Shown: positions 19,966 to 31,156 of the stretch, one piece after another
How the letters are laid out: every line of letters begins with the position of its first letter
Position numbering within the stretch: the stretch's first letter is position 1
From: Pythium myriotylum
Taxonomy: Eukaryota > Oomycota > Peronosporomycetes > Pythiales > Pythiaceae
NCBI GenBank assembly: GCA_023091665.1
Contig: JALJCQ010000003.1
Location: 434,001-498,000, forward strand
Length of the DNA stretch: 64,000 bases
Direction: 5' to 3'
The notes under the pieces: generated by a model
What the model saw: only the letters and a program-made list of their open reading frames with translations
Databases searched by the model: none
What the model was told of the DNA's origin: nothing
Program-made: the position numbers and the translations under genes

Positions 19966-22217
19966 CTACTCCACACGAATTTTCTTATCGCGGCCCATCA
20001 AATATTTGATATCGAGAATTGACATGGTGGTGAGAGCATCGATGACCTCGTACTCACGCTGGCCCGTCTCTCGATTCATTACGACTTGTCCTGAGTTTGC
20101 TGCATCGACGAACAGAATCTTACCCAGGTACCCGTCACTCACTATTCGCAGCGGTCGTTCGAAGATGCTCTTCCTGGAGGTAATCGAGTCAGTCAAGTCT
20201 CGTGTTCGTGACGGCAGAAGCGTCGGTGGTCCCTCTGGCTTGTCAGGTGAGTACCTGCGTGAAGCCGCGCTCACGCGTACCGTCGTCATGTTCCCCGCAG
20301 AAGAAACCGGTTGGCTGGTTATATAAGATCCCTTCGCGCCTTCAAAGATTCCCATCTCGTGGGCTTTTGGAATCGAATATTTGAATCGACGTGGCTCTTG
20401 TGAGAATCCGTTGTCGTGAAAGATATAGTCACCTCCGAGATGCACAAACCCACTCGGCCCAGACAAGCACAGCAGTTGCAATAGCGAACCGATCGACATC
20501 TTTGTGAAGGCATGGCCATCCTGCACGACCCCGGCTTCGTACGGACACAGTCCAAGCATCTCCGCCGCCATAAACCCATCCCACCCAGCGATCAAGTATC
20601 TCTTCTGCAAAAACCGCATCAGACTGTTGTTCGCTACGTACTTGTACCTCGTGCGCAACAACGCCACACCGAAGAGCTGGCTCAGAACCATCAGCAACCC
20701 CAGCAACGTGAAAATATCACACGCGACTTCACTACCCCAGAAATCAGCAATATCGATCGGACCGCCATACGCTCCGACTTTGAACGGCACACCGCGTTTC
20801 ATGAACGAGACCTCCCCTCGGGCAACAAGCAACACCACCGTGAGCAACACGAGCATTAAGTAGTAGATCCGATAGCTCAGAAACATCGACATGCTGTCCA
20901 CGTTCCACTCGATCTTCTCGCGAGTCGTCGCCGTGATCACCCGAATCGACCGAAGGCACCGCGCGCCCATCTTCAACACAAAATTCAACACGGTCTGCGC
21001 CAGACACATGATCCACGCGAACTTGGTGATCGCCATCAACTGGTACATGATCCCATCAAACGTGATGCGCACGACCAGCAACGCCGACGACGTCTGGTAC
21101 AACAAATACGTCTCGCGGATGTTGACGACGGCGTCCAGCATGGCCAGCCACATGAACAGCCAGTGGGACATCCACTGGTCCGACAACACCACCAGCGAGC
21201 CTTTAAACGTGATCACCGACCGCGAGTTCGCCGACGTCGCGATCACGAGGTCCATGAACGGCATCAGAAACCGAACGATCGGGTGCTTGCCCTTGTACCG
21301 GGTCTCATATGGCAGATACTCGATCGTGTACGTGTGGAACAGCGCCAACTTGATGCCTTGGATGATCAATGCAATCGCCACCAACCCATACAGATACGAT
21401 ACTAGCACCGGAACCCACCCACCCGGTGGTACCACCAGAAGCATCTCGGCCCTGTCGCTCGTATCCAGACCTCGATACAGAGTAGCTCTCGTCCCTGCAT
21501 CCCGCACCAGTGGCACCGCACGACAGTCGCTCGTCTGCAGTGTCAGGTGGTACGTGCCTCCATTCCAGAAGTTCTGGTGAGCGAGGCGGTCAGCCTTGTA
21601 CTCGAACGGTGCGAGTGGACGACCGAAGCATCGCAAGAACAGGTTCCAGAGACGCCGAGATCCTTGATCGCGAGCATCCGCACTGATTCGTCCGACTGCA
21701 GAGTCGCAAAGTTGTCCAAGATGTATTGGTAACACAACGTCGCGTTCTCTTGGTGGTCGGTGATGCACTGATTGTGCCACTGTGGTTTAGCATTGAGGAT
21801 GTCACACCGTGGTGTCGACATGCTGTAGACATAGATCTGCAAGCGTCTGGCGCCCTTACCCCAGAAATCGTCGTACATGTTGAGCAACACTGGTGCCGAG
21901 TTGGTGTTGACGCGCGAGCAGACGCTGACATCTTCACCAAAGTTCTTGACGCTGCGTGTCGGCGATCGGATGAAGATGTAGCCAGCCATTTCAAGCGGCG
22001 TGGGGATCGACTGGCGTCGATACATGTCGAGCTCGAGGATGTCGGTGTTGATTTGGCCTGTGAGAAGGCGGTGGCGGATCAAATCGAACTTTCCTGTTGC
22101 GGCATCAATGACGCGGTTCTCTCCGAGGCCAGTGAAGATTGTGACGTAGGTTGCCATCAGGTTTAGCGCTAATAGCATGATGCGCACGGGTGACAAGCGC
22201 TTAACACGTCGGGCCAT
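19966..22217 (-). pseudogene. Multi-pass membrane protein family, copy 1 (frameshifted)
   Basis: Starts at ATG 22217 (MARRVKRLSPVR) and ends at 19966. It is homologous along its length to the intact 750-residue gene at 27549-29801. One G is missing near 21645: here TCTGGAACC, in the other two copies TCTGGGAACC. The frame breaks after ...IKDLGVSG and resumes in another frame as NLFLRCFGRPLAP. The rest, about ten hydrophobic helices and a conserved C-terminal block (SDGYLGKILFVDAANSGQVV, EYEVIDALTTMSILDIKYLM), is undamaged and under apparent coding constraint. Either a very recent pseudogene or an assembly error. Function unknown; by design probably a plasma- or endomembrane protein with a large N-terminal outer domain. 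Confidence 0.82.
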
Positions 22218-22800
22218 GGCCAGGAATCACGCTTCTGTTGAAGCGTGGATCAAGAATGGCGCGCCCCTTGATTCCTTGACTATCATTTGTGTGAAGGCCG
22301 TAGAAGAGCCGTTACGTCTCCAGCTCGTCGGTTCGGTGAGCGCAAATGCTCCAACTTTATTGAAACGGACGCCTCTTCTCGTCATGCATGAAGGATTTTG
22401 CAAACTATCGACACAAACTGGGTTCGAACGTCCGTGCGGGCTTTGATCAAATCAAGGGTTGCGCCAAAGGATTGCGTTTCCGTCTTCTTTATCAAACCAA
22501 GTGTTGCGCCAGAAGATTGCGCTCGACCCTCCTCAGCGACGGAGCGATCGGCAAATTTCTCACCCGAGAATTCAATGACGTCCGGTCAGCAAAAATGGCA
22601 AAATCCAAGGGGCATGAGATGATGATCGTTTCTTCTGAGTCGACAACACTCCAAATTTCAATGGAAGCGAAGTACATTTAGCCATCCCTCATGCCTTAAC
22701 TACGCAAAGTGTGGGACGTTGCAACTGGAGATTCTTCTCTCGAACAGTAAAGAAGACAACCGGATACCTTCACTTCGCTAACCGTCCCGGTCTCTGCGCG
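22218..22800. other. Intergenic
   Basis: The promoter side of membrane-family copy 1. A weak internal repeat, GTTGCGCCA..GATTGCG, occurs twice about 45 bases apart near 22460-22525. No supported gene. Confidence 0.5.
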
Positions 22801-24309
22801 TTAAAGCTTCTCTCCCTTCAAGAAACGGTCCAGCATGATCCACGAGGACACAGGCTGGTTCTTTGGCACCAAATGGCCGGCTTCAAAGATCCGCACGAAA
22901 GCCAAGTTCTCAAACTGACGCACTGTCCCACTCACGACCGGCTCGTCGCTAGGAGGCGCACCACGGGGATCCTTCGGTACCACAAAGTTGACTTCTTCGG
23001 CTGCGTTGAACCCACTCTTGCCTTTCCAGTCAATCTCCAGCGTCCAGGCACGATTGCTGATCCAGTTGCAGACAAGATCGGCATCGCCAGCGAAGATGAG
23101 GAAGCGAAGGCCATCGTTGAGCAACTCCGAGATGAGTGGGAACCGAGAGCTTGCCCAGTCGCCTGACGAGATGTACGCTTCATTGACATAACTGCCGTTG
23201 CTCCCCCACTCGAAGCCATTGACCGTCGGGAAGAGACCCTTACGGACTGCCTCGGAAGTGAGAAACTTCTCGACAACGCCGCCATCAGTATCTCGACATT
23301 CAGCATGCGTAGTGCACGGCTGACGAATGTCGTAAAAGTTGCGGCCACCAGAGAGATAAGAGTCCACCATTTTCTTGTTGCACGTTTCCGAGATCTCCAA
23401 GCAGCCCGTAGGTCCCTCTGTGTACGGTTTGCAAGTCTCCAGAAGGTGGCTGCATTCCTCGGCGTCCTGACGCATTTGAGCGATCTGCGTCTCGTTCAAC
23501 AGCGTCAAATCATACGCGTTGTTCACGGCCATTTCCACAAAGTACTTGTACTGGAACGCCAAGCTCGGATCGCCATTGCCGATGACCACGCCTTGCAAAT
23601 TGATGCCTGAGCTATCCCCCACAGCTCCTTTCGTCTTCTTCCAGATCGTGTAAGCCGCTGCTGGAATATAGTGACCAGCGTAGCTCTCGCCCGTGAAATA
23701 CAGAGGGCGGCCCACAAACTCCGGATGCTTCTTCAAGAAACCTTCCAAGAACGCGTACATGTTCTCACCGACATCGTCGCCCGTCGCATCACGATCACCA
23801 TCTTCAGTGAAGTACGAGAAACCAACCCCCGACGGCTGCTCGAGCCAGATGACGTTGGCGTTGTTGTTCCACGCGTACGGGTTCGACTTGCCCGTGGCAT
23901 CAGCCTGCAATAGACACGGTCCGTTCTCGGTCAGCAGCCCTTCGAGACTCGATGCACCGGGTCCGCCGTTCAACCAGATCACCAGCGGATCCGTCGACGC
24001 ATTCTCGCTTCTCGACTTGACAAACCAGTAAAAGTAGTAGTCGTCTTTCTTGTTCTGGAGCTTGATGTAGTCGGTCTCAAAGTCTTTCTCGCCGCAGAAC
24101 CAGTCGGCGCCTGAGCTGTCACCAGCCGCAACGCCTGCCGCGTCAATCGGCGCGTCCTTGGCATGCGTGGAGAATCCCTGGAAGAGCGCGAAGGAAGCGC
24201 CGATGACGACAGCGACTGCGACGGCAGCGACGAGCACTCGGCGACGGCGCGTCGTCACACCCTGTGGATGTGTGTCAGTCGAACGCAATGGCGTGGTCTC
24301 TGTGGCCAT
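22801..24309 (-). CDS. Serine carboxypeptidase S10, copy D (type II membrane)
   Basis: 502 residues from ATG 24309 ([12 protein letters not shown]), matching the start of copies A and C. Basic tail with RRRR, one anchor helix, S10 domain with a complete triad: [28 protein letters not shown]. The N-terminal half is near-identical at DNA level to copies A and C. The second half has its own Cys-rich insert ([20 protein letters not shown]). An initiator-like sequence lies about 32 bases upstream of the start codon. Likely vacuolar or cell-surface exopeptidase. Confidence 0.93.
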   Translation of the reverse strand: MATETTPLRSTDTHPQGVTTRRRRVLVAAVAVAVVIGASFALFQGFSTHAKDAPIDAAGVAAGDSSGADWFCGEKDFETDYIKLQNKKDDYYFYWFVKSRSENASTDPLVIWLNGGPGASSLEGLLTENGPCLLQADATGKSNPYAWNNNANVIWLEQPSGVGFSYFTEDGDRDATGDDVGENMYAFLEGFLKKHPEFVGRPLYFTGESYAGHYIPAAAYTIWKKTKGAVGDSSGINLQGVVIGNGDPSLAFQYKYFVEMAVNNAYDLTLLNETQIAQMRQDAEECSHLLETCKPYTEGPTGCLEISETCNKKMVDSYLSGGRNFYDIRQPCTTHAECRDTDGGVVEKFLTSEAVRKGLFPTVNGFEWGSNGSYVNEAYISSGDWASSRFPLISELLNDGLRFLIFAGDADLVCNWISNRAWTLEIDWKGKSGFNAAEEVNFVVPKDPRGAPPSDEPVVSGTVRQFENLAFVRIFEAGHLVPKNQPVSSWIMLDRFLKGEKL

Positions 24310-24340
24310 TTGGGAGAGCGTGAGCGAGCGAGCGAGGAAG

Positions 24341-24353
24341 AGACGAAGTGAGC
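24341..24353 (-). promoter_or_regulatory. Initiator-like element of S10 copy D
   Basis: On the minus strand GCTCACTTCGTCT resembles the oomycete initiator consensus (GCTCATTYBNCAWTTT type) and sits about 32 nt upstream of ATG 24309. Match is partial. Confidence 0.35.
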
Positions 24354-24942
24354 TCGTGGGGAGCTCATTGTGTTTGGTGTGCGCGTTGTCAAAAAAAGTG
24401 AGCTGCATCGTGTTTGAGGAATGTGGCCGTGGCCCACAAAGATGGATGACTCATCCCCACCACGAAGTATCGCTTTTAAGAGGGGATCCTGCGTGCAGCT
24501 CGATGCGTGTTTCGGAAGTGTCCTCTGTCTTCAGGCTTTGGCCGCCCGTGCTTCCAGAGCGCTGCCGACACCATTCGCAATTTTGCGAAGATAGACATCA
24601 CGAGGTTGCTGCGCATGATCCACTGCGAACTTCGTGATAAAGCAACTGGTTTACAATCATGAGGCTGGAGGGAAAAGCGCAACTATTAGCAGCGTATGGG
24701 TCGCGGACAAGGGAGTGAACAGTGCAACGAGCAAGCGTATGGCGTACGAGAGTTCATGGTCGGGCGGTGAGATACGTGCGACGGCAGCAACACGCTCCAC
24801 AGACGCAGCATGCAGTTGTCATCCTCTGCTCTCGTGATAGCCAGCGGAGGGAACTGTCGACACGGTTGATGCACTGCTCGTGCAGGTCATTAGGTTTCAA
24901 TAGAGCGCTGTCTGCATACGTCGACCATCGCCGCGCTTGGTC

Positions 24943-24964
24943 GAGAGAGAGAGAGAGAGAGAGA
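24943..24964. repeat. (GA)11 microsatellite
   Basis: Twenty-two bases of perfect GA repeat, about 265 bases upstream of ATG 25229. Confidence 0.85.
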
Positions 24965-25158
24965 TCCCAACATCTCAAGAATCCAGTCCAAAAACCACCG
25001 AGAAAGTGCACCTCCTCCAAAAACCACCTCTGTCCTTTCTCGGGGGGCATACCAGGTCATGAGCTTCTTGTCACATTTTGCACCAATCAAGTCGGTCGTG
25101 GAATGGTCACATCGCCAGCCCATCTTCCCTTCCGCGACGGTCTCCTCTGGACCGCGAT

Positions 25159-25180
25159 GAGAGAGAGAGAGAGAGAGAGA
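25159..25180. repeat. (GA)11 microsatellite
   Basis: A second perfect GA run of exactly the same length, 49 bases before ATG 25229, probably in the 5' UTR. Confidence 0.85.
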
Positions 25181-25228
25181 GCGAGGGACTGAGGCCACTG
25201 CGCTGGCCCGAACCGACTGCTCGACGCC

Positions 25229-26194
25229 ATGGGCGACTCGTCGCCGCGTCACAGCCTCGGCGCGTCCGCCGCCTTGTCACGCGCGTCGCTCCCTCGCATC
25301 CGCGCGTCGCCGCTGCCACGTGCTGACTCCCAGCCGGCGACACCGCCACTTGTCGACATTGTGAGCCCGCTGCCGTCTCCACCCAGCGTCGATGGTGCAC
25401 CGCCGCCGCCTCGACAGCTCGACGCTAATGGCCGCCTTTCTCGCACGCGCCCAAGCGTTCCAGCAAACCCGTCGACACGCCCATTGGTGCAGATGCTGGC
25501 AGGCGACGACGCAGCCGAGCGCTGCCGCTGGAGCGGGCTGGTCATGGCCGTCTTTTACGTCATCACAGTGCTGCTTTGGCCGTCGCTTTTTGTCTCGTTT
25601 CTCGGTATCGTCTGTGGGTGCACAGGATTTACGGCATGTCTGGAGCCGTACACGGTGCAGCGGCTCGTTGGTGTATTCGTCTACGTCTTCCTGAATGCGG
25701 CCATGGTTGTCGTGCTCGCGTGGACGGTCATCGATCAGATGATCCTCCAGAGGGATGGTGAGAAAGAGGTCAACTACCTGTACGTCAGTGCCTTCGTGCT
25801 TGTCGCTGGCGTTGTCCACGTGCGGTCTCTCGGCTCGGCCGTCGAGGTCATCCGCAAGTGCAAGCTCGTCGACGTCATCGCAGGCACTGCACTGCCCGAG
25901 AACTGGCGGCGGCGGCGACCACAGCTTCAACCTCCACGAGAACTGGCCTCGGACGGTGAAGACGAAGACGATACACGTACTCCACACGAGACGGAGGTTG
26001 TCGTGTCCGACCCAAGACCAAGCGAAACCAGCAGTGTCAACAGTTTTGAACTAGACTTGCAGTGGAATAGGTCGAATGTGTCTGCACCAGCTCATGTGCC
26101 GTCTCCCGTGTCGTCTCCAGTATCGTCTCCCGTCGTGCGGCTAGAATCACCTACAATTTCGTCATATCAGCGGCTCGAGGACGCTCATCACTAA
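25229..26194 (+). CDS. Four-helix membrane protein of unknown function
   Basis: 321 residues in one exon. A Pro/Arg-rich disordered N-terminus (about 100 residues) precedes four hydrophobic helices: VMAVFYVITVLLWPSLFVSF, a Cys-rich second one (GIVCGCTGFTACL), VFVYVFLNAAMVVVLAWTV and YVSAFVLVAGVVHV. The C-terminal tail is acidic then Ser/Pro-rich with repeated SPVSSPVSSPVV and ends YQRLEDAHH. I do not recognise the family. The even helix number places both tails in the cytosol by the simplest model. A degraded duplicate of its tail and 3' flank lies at 29917-30165. Confidence 0.7.
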   Translation: MGDSSPRHSLGASAALSRASLPRIRASPLPRADSQPATPPLVDIVSPLPSPPSVDGAPPPPRQLDANGRLSRTRPSVPANPSTRPLVQMLAGDDAAERCRWSGLVMAVFYVITVLLWPSLFVSFLGIVCGCTGFTACLEPYTVQRLVGVFVYVFLNAAMVVVLAWTVIDQMILQRDGEKEVNYLYVSAFVLVAGVVHVRSLGSAVEVIRKCKLVDVIAGTALPENWRRRRPQLQPPRELASDGEDEDDTRTPHETEVVVSDPRPSETSSVNSFELDLQWNRSNVSAPAHVPSPVSSPVSSPVVRLESPTISSYQRLEDAHH

Positions 26195-27548
26195 CACAAA
26201 CGAGGACTTGCCACAATGTTTTTAATTTTGGAGATCGAGTGGTTCCATGTCTTGGTTTCCGTGATCGTGTAGGAAACTATGGTACGCACAGCGACTTGGA
26301 ACAACACTATTCTCCAAGAAAAAGGGCACTGGGCAACCTCAGAACATTGTCAATCGGTTCGGTAATCACTGCACGAGGTCACGATCCGACTTTACCTATT
26401 CTCCCTCACGATCTCCCCAATGACCTAGCATTGGATGTCCAGCAAACGAGCATGCCAATCGCTGTCTAGTTCGCCCAGAGATGCACGCATTCCACCAATC
26501 GGCAGGCATATTCCCAACACGGTTCGTTACGGTCTGCGCGGCATCGATGTTCTTATCAAAAGCTTTCGTTGGTGTTGTTGAGAAACTCCGTCGGCTTCCT
26601 TGCAGATCGGCGAACAAAAATCAGCAAAGCCACTTCAAACCGCGGCAGCATGAGTGAACAATCCCACATGTCGGGGATCGACAGTATTGGCAGACATTAA
26701 TAGCTGAGCTGCGAAGTTGTGCAAGAAGAAACGAACACAAGATTGATGCAACGTCGGACCGGTCGGATGACACCATTATTTTGTACACCCCAACGGACGC
26801 AAAGGCGAATCTGTTGGGTCTTTTTGCGTGATTCAATCCACATCAACCCGCGATGGAGGGTCGTTGTGTGTGACAATACCGATTTCCTTCAACGATCCGG
26901 CCTCTTTGATCGCGGGCGTGAGTAAGATTTTCCATGCCAAGTACAACTAAAATATTGAGAATGGAGTATGCCTGCTGCTCAGAAAATATCGCCCGAAGTG
27001 TGTCCTGTTCTATTATGCGATGCGTTGAGAAGTGATCTCTCAAGCGAGAAAGAAAATATGGGTACGTCCAAGAATCTGAGGATGTGCGATCATGGGACCG
27101 ACCTTAGCGCGATTTTGCAATGACTAACTTTGAATACCAGTCAAGATATCACACCATGAGGAAACCTCCGCCAAGGGCTCGGGGCCATTACTTAGGCAAG
27201 GATTTCCGCGAGGCATGAGATGATGTGTTTAGGCGGCTGGCCGTATGGAGGGTCCGGTTTCAGCTTCGCAGATTCGTGTCGGCCGAAGGTATTTCTCGGG
27301 AAGTTGGTTCTTCGAAGCCATTGGGTCCGACCACGATCTCAGCGTATTTTTAGGCTCTGGATACGCTCTCCAGCACTACGAGATGAAATCAACCGACGAT
27401 AATCTTTCCTCTTCCCATGTTCAAATAAAAATACGCCCCCCAGGAGATGAAACGGCTCGCATCGAGCTTTCTCGCGAACAGCATTCGTCCTCTAAGCTCA
27501 ACACGCACGTGATAATCATATTCACTCGGACGGTCAACGTTCGCGACT
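26195..27548. other. Intergenic
   Basis: The 3' flank of the four-helix gene and the promoter of membrane-family copy 2. Bases about 26205-26280 have a counterpart at 30078-30152. No gene supported. Confidence 0.6.
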
Positions 27549-29801
27549 ATGGCGCGTGATAACAAGCATCTGTCGTTAGTGCATGCAATGCTACTAGTGC
27601 TCAATCTAATGGCAACCTACGTCACAATCTTCACTGGCCTCCGAGAGAACGCAATTATAACTTCGGCTGCGGGGACGTATGACCCGATACGTCACCGACT
27701 TCTCACGGGTCAAATCAACACCGACATCCTCGAGCTCGACATGTATCGTCGCGAGTCGATCCCCACGCCGCTTGAGATCGCCGACTACATCTTCATCCGA
27801 TCGCCGACACGCGACGTCAAGAACTTCGGCGAAGATGTCAGCGTCTGCTCGCGCGTCAACACCAACTCGGCACCAGTGTTGCTCAACATGTACGACGATT
27901 TCTGGGGTAAGGGCGCCAGACGCTTGCAGATCTATGTCTACAGCATGTCGACACCACGGTGTGACATCCTCAATGTCAAACCACAGTGGCACAATCAGTG
28001 TATCACCGACCACCAAGAGAACGCGACGTTGTGTTACCAATACATCTTGGACAACTTTGCGACTCTGCAGTCGGACGAATCAGTGCGGATGCTCGCGATC
28101 AAGGATCTCGGCGTCTCTGGGAACCTGTTCTTGCGATGCTTCGGTCGTCCACTCGCACCGTTCGAGTACAAGGCTGACCGCCTCGCTCACCAGAACTTCT
28201 GGAATGGAGGCACGTACCACCTGACACTGCAGACGAGCGACTGTCGTGCGGTGCCACTGGTGCGGGATGCAGGGACGAGAGCTACTCTGTATCGAGGTCT
28301 GGATACGAGCGACAGGGCCGAGATGCTTCTGGTGGTACCACCGGGTGGGTGGGTTCCGGTGCTAGTATCGTATCTGTATGGGTTGGTGGCGATTGCATTG
28401 ATCATCCAAGGCATCAAGTTGGCGCTGTTCCACACGTACACGATCGAGTATCTGCCATATGAGACCCGGTACAAGGGCAAGCACCCGATCGTTCGGTTTC
28501 TGATGCCGTTCATGGACCTCGTGATCGCGACGTCGGCGAACTCGCGGTCGGTGATCACGTTTAAAGGCTCGCTGGTGGTGTTGTCGGACCAGTGGATGTC
28601 CCACTGGCTGTTCATGTGGCTGGCCATGCTGGACGCCGTCGTCAACATCCGCGAGACGTATTTGTTGTACCAGACGTCGTCGGCGTTGCTGGTCGTGCGC
28701 ATCACGTTTGATGGGATCATGTACCAGTTGATGGCGATCACCAAGTTCGCGTGGATCATGTGTCTGGCGCAGACCGTGTTGAATTTTGTGTTGAAGATGG
28801 GCGCGCGGTGCCTTCGGTCGATTCGGGTGATCACGGCGACGACTCGCGAGAAGATCGAGTGGAACGTGGACAGCATGTCGATGTTTCTGAGCTATCGGAT
28901 CTACTACTTAATGCTCGTGTTGCTCACGGTGGTGTTGCTTGTTGCCCGAGGGGAGGTCTCGTTCATGAAACGCGGTGTGCCGTTCAAAGTCGGAGCGTAT
29001 GGCGGTCCGATCGATATTGCTGATTTCTGGGGTAGTGAAGTCGCGTGTGATATTTTCACGTTGCTGGGGTTGCTGATGGTTCTGAGCCAGCTCTTCGGTG
29101 TGGCGTTGTTGCGCACGAGGTACAAGTACGTAGCGAACAACAGTCTGATGCGGTTTTTGCAGAAGAGATACTTGATCGCTGGGTGGGATGGGTTTATGGC
29201 GGCGGAGATGCTTGGACTGTGTCCGTACGAAGCCGGGGTCGTGCAGGATGGCCATGCCTTCACGAAGATGTCGATCGGTTCGTTGCTGCAGTTGTTGTAC
29301 TTGTCTGGGCCGAGTGGGTTTGTGCATCTCGGAGGTGACTATATTTTCCATGACAATGGTTTCTCGCAAGAACCACGCCGATTCAAGTATACCATCGCTA
29401 AATCACTAGAGATGGGAATATTTGAAGGCGACAAAGGCTCATCTTACACCAGCCAGCCGACGACCTCTGTTGCAAATATAACGTCTGTACAAGTGACCAG
29501 CGCCTCGAAGAAATACTCTCCAGATAAACCTGAAAATTCGCCTGTAATCCAACCTGCGAGAGGACGTGACTCGATTGACTATATTACCATGAAGAAAAGC
29601 ATCTTCGAGCGCAAACTACGGGTGGTGAGCGACGGATACCTGGGCACGATCCTGTTCATCGACGCGTCAAACTCGGGACAGATCGTTGTCAATCGAGAGA
29701 CTGGCCAGCGCGAGTACGAGGTGATTGATGCTCTCACTACGATGTCGATCCTGGACATCAAGTATTTGATGGGCCGCGATAAGAGAATCCGCGTGCAGTA
29801 A
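27549..29801 (+). CDS. Multi-pass membrane protein family, copy 2 (intact)
   Basis: 750 residues in one exon from ATG 27549 (MARDNKHLSLVHA). The first helix (LLVLNLMATYVTIFTGL) is followed by a ~250-residue probably non-cytosolic domain with conserved Cys (SVCSRVNTNSAPV, TPRCDIL, NATLCYQYIL). About eight to ten helices follow (VLVSYLYGLVAIALIIQGI, FLMPFMDLVIATSAN, SHWLFMWLAMLDAVV, YLMLVLLTVVLLVARG, FTLLGLLMVLSQLFGVALL). A cytosolic C-terminal domain ends with SDGYLGTILFIDASNSG and EVIDALTTMSILDIKYLMG. I know no named family; channel, transporter or receptor are all open. It is the only unbroken copy of three in the window. Their central ~1.9 kb is near-identical. Confidence 0.82.
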   Translation: MARDNKHLSLVHAMLLVLNLMATYVTIFTGLRENAIITSAAGTYDPIRHRLLTGQINTDILELDMYRRESIPTPLEIADYIFIRSPTRDVKNFGEDVSVCSRVNTNSAPVLLNMYDDFWGKGARRLQIYVYSMSTPRCDILNVKPQWHNQCITDHQENATLCYQYILDNFATLQSDESVRMLAIKDLGVSGNLFLRCFGRPLAPFEYKADRLAHQNFWNGGTYHLTLQTSDCRAVPLVRDAGTRATLYRGLDTSDRAEMLLVVPPGGWVPVLVSYLYGLVAIALIIQGIKLALFHTYTIEYLPYETRYKGKHPIVRFLMPFMDLVIATSANSRSVITFKGSLVVLSDQWMSHWLFMWLAMLDAVVNIRETYLLYQTSSALLVVRITFDGIMYQLMAITKFAWIMCLAQTVLNFVLKMGARCLRSIRVITATTREKIEWNVDSMSMFLSYRIYYLMLVLLTVVLLVARGEVSFMKRGVPFKVGAYGGPIDIADFWGSEVACDIFTLLGLLMVLSQLFGVALLRTRYKYVANNSLMRFLQKRYLIAGWDGFMAAEMLGLCPYEAGVVQDGHAFTKMSIGSLLQLLYLSGPSGFVHLGGDYIFHDNGFSQEPRRFKYTIAKSLEMGIFEGDKGSSYTSQPTTSVANITSVQVTSASKKYSPDKPENSPVIQPARGRDSIDYITMKKSIFERKLRVVSDGYLGTILFIDASNSGQIVVNRETGQREYEVIDALTTMSILDIKYLMGRDKRIRVQ

Positions 29802-31156
29802 TTCTTGCATCAGGTACTCAGATATGTTCTATGATAGGCCTTACCGTTTGTCTCTTGCTTCAGCCGTCACACTGACGGTAGGCATAGTCCGCACGGTTGC
29901 ACCCAAAGGAATCGATCAGCGGCAACAGTTTGGAACTAGACTTACGGTGAAGAGGTCAAATGTATGTGCGTGACTCCAGTGCTGCCTTCCATACTGACTC
30001 AAAACCATTTTCCGCGTCACATCTAGAGATGCAATGAACAGTTCGCACCAGCATCGTGAGGACACTCTCCCCTGGCATGGACGAGGACCTGCCACATGTT
30101 TATATTTGGAGAATGAGTGGGCCCATATCCTGGTTTGGCGATCGTGTTGGAATCGATAGATCAATGCAGCGATCGTGGGAAGCAGCAACACAGCAAATTC
30201 CAAGTACAGGCCTACGCGTACTCAAGAGTTCGCGAATATGATCCTGTCGGTGAAGTAGGCAATCGCAACAGCCCGACGGCATCCGTGATTCGGTATGTCA
30301 GCTTTTCTCTTTTTGTTTTCACGGTTTAAATGCTGTCCAGGTCTTTCAGGTCGTCGAAATGCATGTCAAACGGCTCGATCGTGAAATGTTCGTCATATTT
30401 GATGGCGGCTGGTGGAGAGGGCTGAAGGCGGGACGAATGCACTGAAGTGTAGGCATTATCCAGTTGCTTGATCCTCGATTACATTTCGTTGATTGGATTC
30501 TGGAAGAAGAGAAAAGGAGCAATAGCGTGCAACTACATCCAGCGGAAATTGGAAGGCAGTCAGTTATGGTGATCCGAACCTATTGAGTTTGGCGGACGTC
30601 ATCGAGTACTCCAAGGATTCAAAGTCGATTACGAAGGTTCTAGAATGGCGCCCTACGTGGATAAACGCGACGCTTGTGGCCCATGACATGCCGCAACCAT
30701 TCCACTGTGTCGAGGTCCAACTTGGTTAGCAATTCAAGTGACGTCTTAGGCTGCGACACTCCCTGCAAACCGCAAAAATGACGTTGGCGAGTATTGACGA
30801 CCCGTGCCTTTGTTGATCGAACATGTCACTGACTGTGACGGTCTTGGTTGTGCTTCCTCCCGTGTGACCATCCGACGCCCAACGAATTGAAACTTTAATT
30901 TGAGACTGGGGAGACGCTCAAGAAGGCGGAATATGCGATCCTGCTGCCGACCAACATGGTTGGACTCGATTCGAGATTTTAAAAATACTCTTGGTTGGTA
31001 GCCTTTTAATATAGGCTACCATGCAACCGCCCAAGCCCAAGCTCAAATAAGCCGGCATCAAGTCTTTGTCCTTCCTGTGCACCAGTCGGTCCCGACGCGT
31101 CGTACACGTGAAAAACCTATTTGCTCAGATCCGAGAAGTGACTACTGGTGCAAGCT
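29802..31156. other. Intergenic with duplicated remnant
   Basis: Between membrane-family copies 2 and 3. It holds the degraded tail copy of the four-helix gene at 29917-30165 and a short inverted repeat at 30997-31020 (GGTAGCC..GGCTACC). No intact gene seen. Confidence 0.6.
29917..30165 (+). pseudogene. Degraded duplicate of the four-helix gene tail and 3' flank
   Basis: Bases 29917-29970 resemble 26034-26090 (the NSFELDLQWNRSNVSA part of the gene at 25229-26194), with in-frame damage. Bases 30078-30152 resemble its 3' flank near 26205-26280. The middle is too diverged to align by eye. Its position before copy 3 mirrors the parent gene's position before copy 2. Confidence 0.65.

Larger units (their letters stand above)
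24354..25228. other. Intergenic with paired GA repeats
   Basis: Shared upstream region of S10 copy D (minus) and the four-helix protein gene (plus). It carries two (GA)11 runs close to the latter's start and no gene. Confidence 0.6.

Noticed and set aside
22415..22440. GGTTCGAAC resembling a tRNA T-loop
   Set aside because: No matching acceptor, D or anticodon arms around it.
28187..28876. A 229-codon antisense open frame that is the same in all three membrane-family copies
   Set aside because: It is the complement of a highly conserved coding region, and its apparent conservation follows from that of the sense gene. No family motif.
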